The notes: generated from the sequence alone by a model not told the origin. Positions 1 through 6,796 are shown, counted from the first letter of the stretch. The stretch is 10,452 nt of DNA from Planctomycetota bacterium (GCA_023434205.1 JAEYTB010000181.1:1-10452); one strand, 5' to 3'. Numbers and translations: made by a program.

Positions 1-1119
1 CAGGAACTCGGCGTGGTCGCCCGCTTTCACGGCGAGGGCCATGCGGGCGAAGTTGTCGCGGGCGAACTGGCGCACCTTGCCGAAGTAGTCCATGTGCGCC
101 GTCAGGAGGGGCTGGTCGTCGGCCACGGAGATGAACTGCTCCGCGCGGGGCTTGGCGGCGACGGCGTCGAGGGTCGTGAAGACGCCCGCGGCGCGGTACT
201 CGTCGAGCATGCGCCGCGCCAGGTCGGTCGCGGCCTGATCGAACGGCTCCACGGCGACCTGGGGTGTGAAGTAGAGGTATGTGGGGTCGGGGTACACATC
301 GCGCCCGTCGACCTGTGTCGGCGAGGTGCGCCAGACGCGGTCATCGACCTCATGGCGGAGCAGGACGGCGCGGTTGAACGCGGGCCACGCGTTGTCCGCC
401 GCGGGGTTGGAGGAGGGGGGCTGGACGCTCGCGGCATGGGCGGCGAGGGCCTCACGCCCGGGTCGTGCGGCGCTGGCGACGGCGGCCTGGACTCGGAGGA
501 ACGCTTCGTAGCTGCCGGCGATGAGCAGGATGCACCCGACGGTGATCGCCGTGCGTTTGCCGTATCGCTTCAGGCGTTGGGATGTCCAGAAGGGCGTGTG
601 GAGCTGGACCACTGCGGGGATGTACTGCTGGCGGCCTTGCTCATCGACGGTCAGCTCGCCGAGGGATGGGTCCACCGCCGCGACGTGGCCGCACTCGGGG
701 CAGGTGATCGTGTTGTCGGGGGAGACGGCCAGGCCGATGAGGCCGTAGCGGCACGAGGGGCAGGCGGACTGGGTGTTGAGCACCCAGCGGACGCGCCTGC
801 GGAGCAGCACATCCCGCATCAGCAGCACGCCCATGGGCACGATCGCGATCGCGGGGATGGCGACCACGTACGCGAGGGCGCTGACCCACCAGATGTCCGC
901 GCGCCGCGCGATCTGGTAGTCCTCGGAGTAGTCGAAGGCGGCGAAGGCGATGACGCCCGCGATCGTCAGGCCCATGTGGAAGACGAGGATGTAGAGGAGG
1001 AAGTGCCACCACGAGCGGACACCCCGGCGTGCCGCGCGGATGAAGCGGAGGCACTGCTCGTCCGAGTAGCGGTCGAGCTCGGGGAAGGCACGGTACACCT
1101 TGACCGTCATGAGGCGCAT
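1..1119 (-). CDS. Zinc-ribbon multi-pass membrane protein, 3' end outside window
   Basis: The frame is open from the start codon to base 1, so the C-terminus is missing; 373 codons are visible. Counting from the second in-frame ATG (1110), hydrophobic segments lie at about residues 36-58, 75-98 and 188-205. Between the second and third is a four-cysteine zinc ribbon, CPSC (117-120) and CPECGH (137-142). The region after the third segment contains ADNAWPAFNRAVLL (about 238-251), which I take to be an outer domain. The ribbon plus membrane-helix layout is typical of planctomycete proteins of unknown function; I cannot assign an activity. There are two candidate starts, ATG at 1119 and ATG at 1110. 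I prefer 1119 because a TACATT hexamer ends 6 nt before it on the same strand, the spacing seen at two other genes here; neither start has a Shine-Dalgarno sequence. A strong hairpin at 1166-1195 separates it from the upstream gene, so it is probably transcribed alone. Confidence 0.8.
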   Translation of the reverse strand, partial: MRLMTVKVYRAFPELDRYSDEQCLRFIRAARRGVRSWWHFLLYILVFHMGLTIAGVIAFAAFDYSEDYQIARRADIWWVSALAYVVAIPAIAIVPMGVLLMRDVLLRRRVRWVLNTQSACPSCRYGLIGLAVSPDNTITCPECGHVAAVDPSLGELTVDEQGRQQYIPAVVQLHTPFWTSQRLKRYGKRTAITVGCILLIAGSYEAFLRVQAAVASAARPGREALAAHAASVQPPSSNPAADNAWPAFNRAVLLRHEVDDRVWRTSPTQVDGRDVYPDPTYLYFTPQVAVEPFDQAATDLARRMLDEYRAAGVFTTLDAVAAKPRAEQFISVADDQPLLTAHMDYFGKVRQFARDNFARMALAVKAGDHAEFL

Positions 1120-1125
1120 CGGGGG

Positions 1126-1131
1126 AATGTA
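1126..1131 (-). promoter_or_regulatory. -10-like TACATT, possible leaderless promoter
   Basis: Read on the minus strand, TACATT is followed by six bases and then the ATG at 1119. With the usual 6-7 nt from the -10 box to the transcription start, the RNA would begin at or next to the A of the ATG. No convincing -35 box is visible. The call rests on the same arrangement at 5426 and 6898. Confidence 0.4.
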
Positions 1132-1165
1132 CCGGGGAGGGCGGCGTTTAGTTTCGGCCCAATGA

Positions 1166-1195
1166 ACAACCCCCGCGCCGGGGCGCGGGGGTTGT
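1166..1195 (-). terminator. Strong GC hairpin, terminator of the Pro-rich repeat protein gene
   Basis: ACAACCCCCGCG (1166-1177) and its exact complement CGCGGGGGTTGT (1184-1195) form a 12-bp stem with a 6-nt loop, or up to 14 bp with a minimal loop. On the minus strand it lies 27 nt after the TGA at 1222-1224 and is followed by TTCATT, a poor U-tract. It could also act on transcription arriving from the left on the plus strand, although no plus-strand gene is visible there. Confidence 0.65.
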
Positions 1196-1221
1196 GGGAC
1201 AGAGCGGGATCGGTGTGGGGA

Positions 1222-2298
1222 TCAGCCGCCACCGGGCCGGCGGGGGGTCGTCGGGTTGGGGTTGTTGGGGTCGGTGCCCGGGGTGCGCGGCTGGCCGGGG
1301 CGGTCAAGGCCCGGGGGGGTCGCGCCGGGGCGGTCCAGGCCGGGGGGCGTCATGCCGGGCCGGTCCATGCCGGGGGTCATGCCGCCGCGGAAGGGCTGAT
1401 CGGGGTCGGCGGTGTTGCCGCGGTCGACCTGGAACTTGAGCTCCTGGGTGATGGGGTCCTGGGTGCCCTGCTCGAGGCCCATGGTGACGCGGGCGAGCTC
1501 GGCGCGGGCCTGCTGGACGTTCTTGGTGCCCTGGATGATGTCGTGGGCGAGGTTGAAGACGGCCGTATTCGCCTCCTCGCGGTGGCACATGACACCCAGG
1601 AGGCCGGCGGTGCGGTTGATCATGATGCTGCCGTCGAAGGCGATGAGGTCGGCGACCTTGTTCTGCGGCACCTTCATCGGGATCCAGGTGAGGAGGAAGT
1701 CTTTGTGCGGCATCGGGAAGTTGTGGTCGACCGGCTCGTTGAGGATGACAACCTTCTTCCAGTCGCCCACATCGTGCCAGGTGATGCTGTCGGCGGTCAC
1801 CGAGGCGGGCTCGCCGAACTTCTCAAAGCTGGTGGTGACGATGCGTTTGGTGTCGGCGGGCCAGGAGACGATGATCTGGTCGACGACCTGCCGGCTGACG
1901 GGCTGGCCGAGGGTGATCTGGGTGTTGGTGGTCGAAGTCGTGGTGCGGGTCGTGTCCCGTGTGCCGGGCTGGTTGAGGTCGCGGTTGGGCCGCGTGAGGT
2001 CGGGCTGGCCGGGCTGGCGTCCGGGGACGTTGGGGCTTGTGCCGGGCTGCGTCGGGTAGGGGTCACGCGGCTGGGTGCCCGGCTGGGACGGGTCGCTCGG
2101 GCGGGTTGGGTCGTAGGGGCGGGTGGGGTCGTTGGGACGCGACGGATCGGCGGGCTGCGCGGGATCGCGCGGCTGGGTCGGCTGCGTGGGCTGAGAGCCC
2201 GGGCGGGTCGGTGTTTCCTGCTGGAAGCCGAGGGCCACAGCGGCCCCCACGGCCGCGACGAGCGCGCCGACGGAGACAGAGCGGTGCATTCTGTTCAT
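1222..2298 (-). CDS. Secreted Pro-rich repeat protein of unknown function
   Basis: 358 residues. I chose the ATG at 2298 over an in-frame start 42 nt upstream because GGAAAGGA precedes it at good spacing and the N-terminus (MNRMHRSVSV, then Ala/Val/Gly to about residue 24) is then a normal signal peptide or anchor. Residues 28-125 are low-complexity Pro/Thr/Gln/Asp, including five hexapeptide repeats of the form xDP(A/S/T)(Q/R)P at 44-73. Residues 127-290 look folded: it starts ITLGQPVSRQVVDQIIVSWP and includes TWHDVGDWKKVVIL and a lone Cys in GVMCHREEANTAVFNLAHDI. I do not recognise this family. The C-terminal tail has three imperfect repeats, GMTPGMDRP then G(M/A)TPPGLDRP twice (306-334), and ends in PRRPGGG. 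The disordered arms suggest an extracytoplasmic protein whose central domain is held away from the membrane or wall. It is transcribed divergently from the cytochrome gene. Confidence 0.8.
   Translation of the reverse strand: MNRMHRSVSVGALVAAVGAAVALGFQQETPTRPGSQPTQPTQPRDPAQPADPSRPNDPTRPYDPTRPSDPSQPGTQPRDPYPTQPGTSPNVPGRQPGQPDLTRPNRDLNQPGTRDTTRTTTSTTNTQITLGQPVSRQVVDQIIVSWPADTKRIVTTSFEKFGEPASVTADSITWHDVGDWKKVVILNEPVDHNFPMPHKDFLLTWIPMKVPQNKVADLIAFDGSIMINRTAGLLGVMCHREEANTAVFNLAHDIIQGTKNVQQARAELARVTMGLEQGTQDPITQELKFQVDRGNTADPDQPFRGGMTPGMDRPGMTPPGLDRPGATPPGLDRPGQPRTPGTDPNNPNPTTPRRPGGG
1297..1383 (-). repeat. Three tandem ~30-nt coding repeats (Pro/Gly tail)
   Basis: Inside the secreted Pro-rich gene, three consecutive units encode GMTPGMDRP, GMTPPGLDRP and GATPPGLDRP. 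The units are nearly identical in DNA, one being a codon shorter, as expected of slippage or unequal-crossover expansion. Confidence 0.7.
2080..2169 (-). repeat. Five 18-nt coding repeats (xDPxxP hexapeptides)
   Basis: The five units encode RDPAQP, ADPSRP, NDPTRP, YDPTRP and SDPSQP in an unbroken run. The DP and final P positions are invariant while the first residue varies. The run forms part of the Pro-rich linker between the signal peptide and the folded domain. Confidence 0.75.
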
Positions 2299-2461
2299 TG
2301 GGTGTCCTTTCCTTGGGTTGAGTGAGGTTCGGACTGCCACTGTGCGGCCCGCGGATCAGCATGCCGCGAGCGTGGGTTGAAAGCCGGGCCATGCCTTCCT
2401 AAGAAGTTCACCCGGCACGGCGTGACGGTTCACGCCCGGCCGGCAGTGGGGAGTACAGAAC

Positions 2462-3040
2462 ATGCGCGCGGCGTTGATTCTGCTGGTGATCATGCTGGGA
2501 GCGGCGGCGGTGGTGTGGGCGGCGCGCACACCGCGGGGGGACGAGAAGGTGGTGCAGCCGGTCGCGCTGGACCCGGTGGCGCGCGGGAAGTATCTGGTGA
2601 CGATCATGGCGTGCGCCGACTGCCACACGCCCCGCAACGAGAAGGGCGAGATGATCACCGAGATGCTTTTCGCGGGGCACCCGGAGAAGGCGCCGCTGCC
2701 GGTGTGGGAGCCCTCGATGCTGGAGAAGGGGATCGTGGCCACCACGGCCCCGACGCTCACGGCGTTCGCGGGGCCCTTCGGCACGTCGGTGGCCACCAAC
2801 CTGACGCCCGACCTGGAGACGGGCATGGGCGTGCTGAGCGTGGAAGGTTTCATGCAGTCTTGGCGCACGGGGCAGCACTGGAAGCACCCCCGGCCGATCC
2901 TGCCGCCGATGCCGGCGCCGTTCTATAAGGACATGGACGAGGCGGATATGCGGGCGATCTTCGCGTACCTGCGGACGGTGCCGCCGGTGAAGAACCGCAC
3001 GCCGGAATCGGTGAGCCTGCTCCCCGCACAGGGGCATTGA
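2462..3040 (+). CDS. Membrane-anchored class I cytochrome c
   Basis: 192 residues. The N-terminal hydrophobic stretch (about 3-21) is an uncleaved anchor or signal peptide, so the heme domain sits outside the inner membrane. The heme attachment motif CADCH is at 51-55, embedded in ACADCHTPRNEKG. NLTPDLETG (113-121) and the region around PPMPAPFYKDM (148-158, Met150 the likely distal heme ligand) followed by DMRAIFAYLRTVPPVKNRTPE match single domains of the multiheme cytochromes that serve PQQ or molybdopterin dehydrogenases. It carries one heme motif only, so it is a monoheme electron carrier. No dehydrogenase or oxidase gene adjoins it, so the redox partner is unknown. GTGGGGAG lies 9 nt before the ATG. 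It is transcribed divergently from the secreted Pro-rich gene, 163 nt away, and ends at a hairpin-T terminator. Confidence 0.88.
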   Translation: MRAALILLVIMLGAAAVVWAARTPRGDEKVVQPVALDPVARGKYLVTIMACADCHTPRNEKGEMITEMLFAGHPEKAPLPVWEPSMLEKGIVATTAPTLTAFAGPFGTSVATNLTPDLETGMGVLSVEGFMQSWRTGQHWKHPRPILPPMPAPFYKDMDEADMRAIFAYLRTVPPVKNRTPESVSLLPAQGH

Positions 3041-3063
3041 AGGGCTGAAGGCCGGCGACGCGC

Positions 3064-3069
3064 TATCAT
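3064..3069 (+). promoter_or_regulatory. -10-like TATCAT, possible promoter of the exoribonuclease gene
   Basis: TATCAT lies 49 nt before the ATG at 3119 and just upstream of the hairpin at 3075-3097. Transcription from it would start around 3076, inside the hairpin, leaving a leader of about 43 nt that contains the AGAGGG ribosome binding site. No good -35 box is seen. Confidence 0.25.
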
Positions 3070-3074
3070 CCACA

Positions 3075-3097
3075 CCCCGCCCAGCCGCGGGGTTTTT
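3075..3097 (+). terminator. Rho-independent terminator after the cytochrome c gene
   Basis: CCCCGC (3075-3080) pairs with GCGGGG (3087-3092) across a 6-nt loop and is followed directly by TTTTT (3093-3097). It lies 34 nt after the stop codon at 3038-3040 and only 21 nt before the next ATG. Confidence 0.7.
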
Positions 3098-3118
3098 CAC
3101 TTTCAGAGGGACGAGCCT

Positions 3119-4159
3119 ATGAGTGTTGCCCCCCGGCCTGCTTCCCAGTCCCCCACCGCCGGCGAGCCCGCGGCGAGGGTCTTCATCAAGGACTTTGCTG
3201 AACCGCCGCAGGACATCGCGGGCGAGTTCGCGATCATCAACAAGCAGCTGGGGACGACGAAGGACCAGCGGAAGTACTTCCTCAAGTGCCTCATCGGGGA
3301 CAAGACCGGGCAGGTGCCTGCGCGGATGTGGACCATTGACGAGCCGACGTACACCAGCCTGCCCACCGACGGGTTCGTGTACGTGGAGGGCCAGACCCAG
3401 GCGTACCAGGGCGAGCTGCAGTTCATCATCCAGCGGATCAAGCCGATCCAGCCCACGCCCGAGCAGATGCGGGACCTGCTGCCCTGCTCGGCGCGCAGCT
3501 GCGACGAGATGTTCGCGGAGCTGGTGGCTGCGCTCGACACGCTGACGCACCCCGCGGCCAAGGCGCTGGCGAAGGCGTACCTGGATGACAAGCACCTGAT
3601 GGACGGCTTCAAGCAGGCGCCCGCGGCGAAGAGCATGCACCACGCGTACCTGGGCGGGCTGCTGGAGCACACCCTGAACCTGGTGAAGCTCGCGGACCTG
3701 ATCTGCCCCCTGTACCCCAAGATCAATCGCGACATCGTGATGCTCGGCCTGTTCCTGCACGACTTGGGCAAGACGCGGGAGCTGGTGTACGACCGGGCGT
3801 TCTGCTACAGCGACCGTGGCGAGCTGATCGGGCACATCGTGGACGGCGCCATCATGCTGCACGACAAGGCCCAGCAGGTGATGCGCGATCAGGGCCTCCG
3901 CCTGCCCCACGGCCTGCTCACCGTGCTCCAGCACATCATCATCAGCCACCACGGCCAGCCCGAGTTCGGCGCCGCCAAGCTGCCGAGCACGCCCGAGGCG
4001 ATTTTGGTGTCTCAGCTCGACAACCTGGACGCGAAGACGACCATGGCCCTCGCCGCGGCACGGCCGGACCGCGAGAAAGCGTTCGACCTGGGCGGGAACT
4101 TCACCGAGAAGCAGTGGGCGCTCGACACCAAGCTGTACAAGCCGGACCCGCTGGCGTAA
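3119..4159 (+). CDS. yhaM: YhaM-family 3'-5' exoribonuclease (OB-fold + HD domain)
   Basis: 346 residues, close to the usual length of YhaM (about 310-350). Residues 20-110 are an OB-fold nucleic-acid-binding domain (FIKDF, then YFLKCLIGDKTGQVPARMW and VYVEGQTQAYQGELQFII). Residues 150-310 are an HD metal-dependent hydrolase domain: H174/H175 and H184 in MHHAYLGGLLEHTLNL, the HD pair H214-D215 in LFLHDLGKTRE, H239 in ELIGHIVDG, H272 and H277-H278 in LQHIIISHHGQPEFGA, and Asp301/Asp304 in QLDNLDAK. Known YhaM proteins trim RNA, and in some cases single-stranded DNA, from the 3' end in the cytoplasm. AGAGGG sits 8 nt before the ATG. It converges with the minus-strand membrane gene, with 15 nt between the two stop codons. 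The first ~18 residues (Pro/Ala/Ser-rich) are an extension outside the fold. Confidence 0.88.
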   Translation: MSVAPRPASQSPTAGEPAARVFIKDFAEPPQDIAGEFAIINKQLGTTKDQRKYFLKCLIGDKTGQVPARMWTIDEPTYTSLPTDGFVYVEGQTQAYQGELQFIIQRIKPIQPTPEQMRDLLPCSARSCDEMFAELVAALDTLTHPAAKALAKAYLDDKHLMDGFKQAPAAKSMHHAYLGGLLEHTLNLVKLADLICPLYPKINRDIVMLGLFLHDLGKTRELVYDRAFCYSDRGELIGHIVDGAIMLHDKAQQVMRDQGLRLPHGLLTVLQHIIISHHGQPEFGAAKLPSTPEAILVSQLDNLDAKTTMALAAARPDREKAFDLGGNFTEKQWALDTKLYKPDPLA

Positions 4160-4165
4160 CGCCAG
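4151..4165 (+). terminator. Small perfect hairpin with the stop codon in its loop
   Basis: CTGGCG (4151-4156) and CGCCAG (4160-4165) flank TAA (4157-4159), the stop codon of the exoribonuclease gene. It lies between two convergent genes and lacks a T-run, so a terminating role on either strand is only possible. Confidence 0.25.
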
Positions 4166-4174
4166 ACCGCCGCT

Positions 4175-5365
4175 CTACAGGTTCGGCCTCAACGACGCCG
4201 GGAACCGGAACGCCTCGCGCGGGTCACGGTACTTCGTCGTCACCCGCCGCAGCGCCCTCTCATCCCGCGGCGAGAGCGGGATGCCCTCCAGCAGCTTGAG
4301 CTCGATCTCCAGCAGCGACTGCTGCTGCTCGTCCCGGGGCTGGATCGCCGCGAGGATCGGCCGCGCCCGCTCACCAAAGCCCAGGATCGCGGGGAGGGCA
4401 ACAACCGCATTGCCCCAGCGGTCATCGGCGCTGAGCCGGTCGGCCAGCACCGGCAGCGCCACCTCGGCCAGTTCCATCCTGCGCGAGAACCCCGCTAGCG
4501 CAGCCGCGAGGAAGGCTTGCTGCTCGTCCCCGCTCGCGATCGCGGCACGCAGGTGCGGTGCGGCCTCCTCCGGGAACTCGAGCAGAAACAGGAACGCGTC
4601 GAAAGCATTGTTCGACCACGTAGATGCACCATCGATCCAGTCGTGCGCCAGCCCCTCGACGCTCACCTCAAACAGCCTCGCCGTTGGCTCGATCGGCTCT
4701 TTGGGCGGCTCGTTCCCCGGGACCGGCACCCGATCACGCAGCAACGCCGCGGCGAGCTGCCGCCGCTGGTAGTCCGCATCGTCGAGCGCCGCCCACAGCA
4801 CCCCCGCCGTCTGCGCCCCCGGCCGGCTCAGGACGCCCATCGCCCAGTTCGCATTCCACTTCTTGCTGTCCGTGCCCAGAGCGTGCAGCGCCAGCCGCGC
4901 CGTCCGCGCCTGCGTGCGGTCCGACATCCCCTCCCACCGCTCCGACAGCACCCGCCGCCCGATGTCCGGCAGCGGCGTGTACCGCTCCAGCGTGATCACC
5001 ACGTCCGTCGGCGTGTACCGCAGCCACTCGCACCGCCGGACCCACCGCACGTTCCAGCACCCCGCCGCGGCGACCAGACATATCACCGCCACCGTCACAC
5101 GGCGGGTCACCGGGCGCGTCACGACCTTTCCAACATGCTGGGTCCCGCACTCCGGGCACCGCACCGGGGCCGCCAGGCCTGAGAGGTCGTACCCGCACCC
5201 CCGCCACAGCAGCCACGTCCACGGCAGCAGCCACGCGTACCACCGCTGCCGCGGCCCGGGGCATCGCCCCTGACGCGGGCGTGCGAGCGACACCGCGCCC
5301 CATGCCATGATGAGCCCCCCCACCGCTGCGAACGGGATGGCGCTGAGTTCGATCAGTCGCGTCAC
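4175..5365 (-). CDS. Membrane protein with decayed zinc ribbon and HEAT-like C-terminus
   Basis: 396 residues from a GTG start; AAGAAG lies a few bases upstream, a weak ribosome binding site. Hydrophobic segments lie at about 6-28, 43-54 (short, Trp-rich) and 89-103. Between the last two is CGYDLSGL (57-64) with RCPECG (69-74), the planctomycete zinc-ribbon signature. The first Cys expected three residues before Cys57 is replaced by Trp, so only three Cys remain unless Cys35 substitutes. After the third segment comes a ~290-residue domain rich in Ala/Leu helices with HEAT-like pairs (for example about 185-211, 265-295 and 300-342), probably a protein-interaction scaffold outside the membrane. 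I do not recognise a named family. It is divergent from the LON-domain gene (73 nt apart) and convergent with the exoribonuclease gene. Confidence 0.78.
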   Translation of the reverse strand: MTRLIELSAIPFAAVGGLIMAWGAVSLARPRQGRCPGPRQRWYAWLLPWTWLLWRGCGYDLSGLAAPVRCPECGTQHVGKVVTRPVTRRVTVAVICLVAAAGCWNVRWVRRCEWLRYTPTDVVITLERYTPLPDIGRRVLSERWEGMSDRTQARTARLALHALGTDSKKWNANWAMGVLSRPGAQTAGVLWAALDDADYQRRQLAAALLRDRVPVPGNEPPKEPIEPTARLFEVSVEGLAHDWIDGASTWSNNAFDAFLFLLEFPEEAAPHLRAAIASGDEQQAFLAAALAGFSRRMELAEVALPVLADRLSADDRWGNAVVALPAILGFGERARPILAAIQPRDEQQQSLLEIELKLLEGIPLSPRDERALRRVTTKYRDPREAFRFPASLRPNL

Positions 5366-5425
5366 AGCTTCTTAAGTCGGCCCGCCAGCCCGACGCGGCG
5401 TAGTTCTCCGCTCACCCGCGGCCCC

Positions 5426-5431
5426 TACCAT
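5426..5431 (+). promoter_or_regulatory. -10-like TACCAT, possible leaderless promoter
   Basis: TACCAT is followed by 7 nt and then the ATG at 5439. No Shine-Dalgarno sequence lies between or upstream, so the transcript may start at the ATG itself. A -35 element is not obvious. Confidence 0.45.
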
Positions 5432-5438
5432 TCCCGCA

Positions 5439-6218
5439 ATGTCCGAAGACAACTCCATCCAGGTGAACTTCGGCAAGCCCATGCCCCTTTTCCCGCTGGA
5501 CTCGGTCACCCTCCTCCCTCAGCAGCTCCTCCCCCTCCACATCTTTGAGGACCGCTACCGCCAGATGGTGGACCACGCCCTCGACGGCGCCGGCCAGATC
5601 GCCATGGCCGTCTTCGCGGGCGAGCAGTGGAAGCAGAACTACCACGGCAGGCCCCCCATCCGCCCCGCCGTGTGCATCGGGCAGATCGTCCAGCACGAGC
5701 GCCTCAGCGATGGCCGCTACAACGTCCTGGTGCAGGGCGTCTGCCGGGCCCGGGTGCTGGTCGAGCTGCCGATGGAGGAGGGCCGCCTCTACCGCACGGC
5801 GATGCTCGAGCCCGTGGGCCTGGACCCCAGCACCATGGTCGTTTCCGGCGAAGAAGAGGACGAAGAGGGGGAAACTCCGGACCTGGGCCTCCCGCCGCCG
5901 CCCGAGCCCGAGCCGCTGATCGAAGTCCGCCAGAAAATCTGCGAGATGCTCGAGGAGGGCCCGCTGACGCAGCTCGTCGCGGCGGAGCCCGTGCTTGAGT
6001 TTGTCAGGAACGAGGAAGTCCCCACGGCACCGCTGCTGGAGCTGGTCTCGTTCATGCTGATCACCGACCAGGGGCTGCGGTACAAGCTGCTGGCCGAGCC
6101 CAGCATCCAGGCGCGGGCGGGCCTGATCATGGGCGAGCTCCAGCACCTGTCCAGCCTGATCAGGCGGGCGGGCGACCAGCGGCCGCAGGACTGGCCCAAG
6201 GGCATGAGCTGGAACTAG
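5439..6218 (+). CDS. Stand-alone LON substrate-binding domain protein
   Basis: 259 residues. Residues 15-125 show the hallmark start of the Lon protease N-terminal domain, MPLFPLDSVTLLP followed by LPLHIFEDRYRQM (31-43). The later strands VCIGQIVQHERLSDGRYNVL and VQGVCRARVL fit the same domain. An acidic/Pro linker (about 137-160) leads to a helical region (161-245), as in the Lon N-terminal module. No AAA+ ATPase (Walker motifs) or Ser-Lys protease domain follows, so it cannot be a protease by itself. Such short LON proteins are common in bacteria and are thought to bind unfolded or specific protein targets, but their role is largely unknown. It is cytoplasmic, with no signal peptide. It is probably transcribed alone: the divergent neighbour is on the other strand, and 180 nt with its own promoter-like site precede the next gene. 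Confidence 0.88.
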   Translation: MSEDNSIQVNFGKPMPLFPLDSVTLLPQQLLPLHIFEDRYRQMVDHALDGAGQIAMAVFAGEQWKQNYHGRPPIRPAVCIGQIVQHERLSDGRYNVLVQGVCRARVLVELPMEEGRLYRTAMLEPVGLDPSTMVVSGEEEDEEGETPDLGLPPPPEPEPLIEVRQKICEMLEEGPLTQLVAAEPVLEFVRNEEVPTAPLLELVSFMLITDQGLRYKLLAEPSIQARAGLIMGELQHLSSLIRRAGDQRPQDWPKGMSWN

Positions 6219-6334
6219 CGGCCTGGAAGCCCGATAACCGGGGTTTGACCTGACTGCTCCCAAACACGATCGCTCATTTTAGGTGTACGCTTGGGCAATC
6301 CGGGCGTGCAACCGGCGTTTAAGTTTGTGCGGAG

Positions 6335-6340
6335 TATACT
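6335..6340 (+). promoter_or_regulatory. -10-like TATACT upstream of the glycine-zipper lipoprotein gene
   Basis: TATACT lies in the only A/T-rich patch of the 180-nt gap between 6218 and 6399, predicting a leader of about 50 nt that holds the GGAAGGAG ribosome binding site. A TTGACA-like box at 16-18 nt spacing is not present, so an alternative sigma factor or an activator may be involved. Nothing else is recognisable in this gap. Confidence 0.4.
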
Positions 6341-6398
6341 TAGGAATCGCACACTCTCGTTGGGCGCTGCCCGGCGGGCGATGGAAGGAGCGACTGGC

Positions 6399-6770
6399 AT
6401 GAACAGCACTCGCAGGCGTTTGGGTGGTTTCGCGGCGGTGGCCCTGGGCGGCCTCATGACCGTGGGCCTCACGGGCTGCAACGACGCGCTCTCTGGCGGC
6501 GCCACCGGCGCGGGGCTGGGCGCGCTCGCCGGCATGGGCCTGGGCAGCCTGAGCGGCGACATGGGCAAGGGCGCGGCAGCGGGCGCGATCCTCGGCGGCG
6601 TCGGCGGCGCGATCATCGGCGATCAGAACGCCCGCAACGCGAGCTACGCGCGCCAGCCGCGGTACTACTACAGCGAGCCTGCGCCTACGTACTACTACGA
6701 GCGGCGGTACTACCCCAGGACCACGGTGATCGAGCGGCGGTACTACGGCCCCAGCCCGTACGACTACTGA
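6399..6770 (+). CDS. Glycine-zipper lipoprotein with Tyr-rich tail
   Basis: 123 residues. I chose the ATG at 6399 because GGAAGGAG (6383-6390) sits 8 nt before it and it gives a canonical lipoprotein signal: RRR at 5-7, a hydrophobic core, and the lipobox LTGC at 24-27. An upstream ATG at 6381 and a TTG at 6291 are less likely. Residues 32-75 are a glycine zipper (GxxxG/A repeats: GATGAGLGALAG, then GAILGGVGGAIIG) like the YMGG/OmpA-type Gly-zipper families that pack helices in or on membranes. Residues 83-123 contain 13 tyrosines, mostly in YYY or YY clusters, with ERRYY twice (101-105, 112-116). Probably an envelope lipoprotein; the function of the Tyr tail is unknown. It is flanked by its own promoter-like site and terminator, so likely monocistronic. 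Confidence 0.85.
   Translation: MNSTRRRLGGFAAVALGGLMTVGLTGCNDALSGGATGAGLGALAGMGLGSLSGDMGKGAAAGAILGGVGGAIIGDQNARNASYARQPRYYYSEPAPTYYYERRYYPRTTVIERRYYGPSPYDY
6698..6746 (+). repeat. 16-nt perfect direct repeat in the Tyr-rich tail
   Basis: CGAGCGGCGGTACTAC occurs at 6698-6713 and again at 6731-6746, 33 nt apart and in the same reading frame. Each copy contributes to an ERRYY motif. Confidence 0.7.
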
Positions 6771-6796
6771 GCCGCTGGGCGGGTGAGTTGATCGAG

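Noticed and set aside
13..2325. A 770-codon open frame on the plus strand
   Set aside because: It lies antisense to two minus-strand genes with better evidence (zinc ribbon plus membrane helices; signal peptide, ribosome binding site and in-frame repeats). Its product is Gly/Ala/Arg/Val-rich without domains, the usual shadow in high-GC DNA.
2299..2461. Divergent intergenic stretch with GCCGGGC/GCCCGGC and repeated GTTCAC as operators
   Set aside because: The arms are short, far apart and G/C-only in a very GC-rich genome; I see no definite -10/-35 pair, so no site is called.
2408..3952. A 514-codon open frame on the minus strand
   Set aside because: It is antisense to the cytochrome c and YhaM genes, whose motifs are unambiguous. 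The His/Arg/Leu-rich product is a complement artefact.
6228..6246. Possible terminator after the LON-domain gene (CCCG-ATAAC-CGGG then GTTT)
   Set aside because: The stem is only 4 bp and the T-run is three bases; too weak to call.
5412..6263. A 283-codon open frame on the minus strand
   Set aside because: It is antisense to the LON-domain gene, which has family-specific motifs and a plausible promoter.
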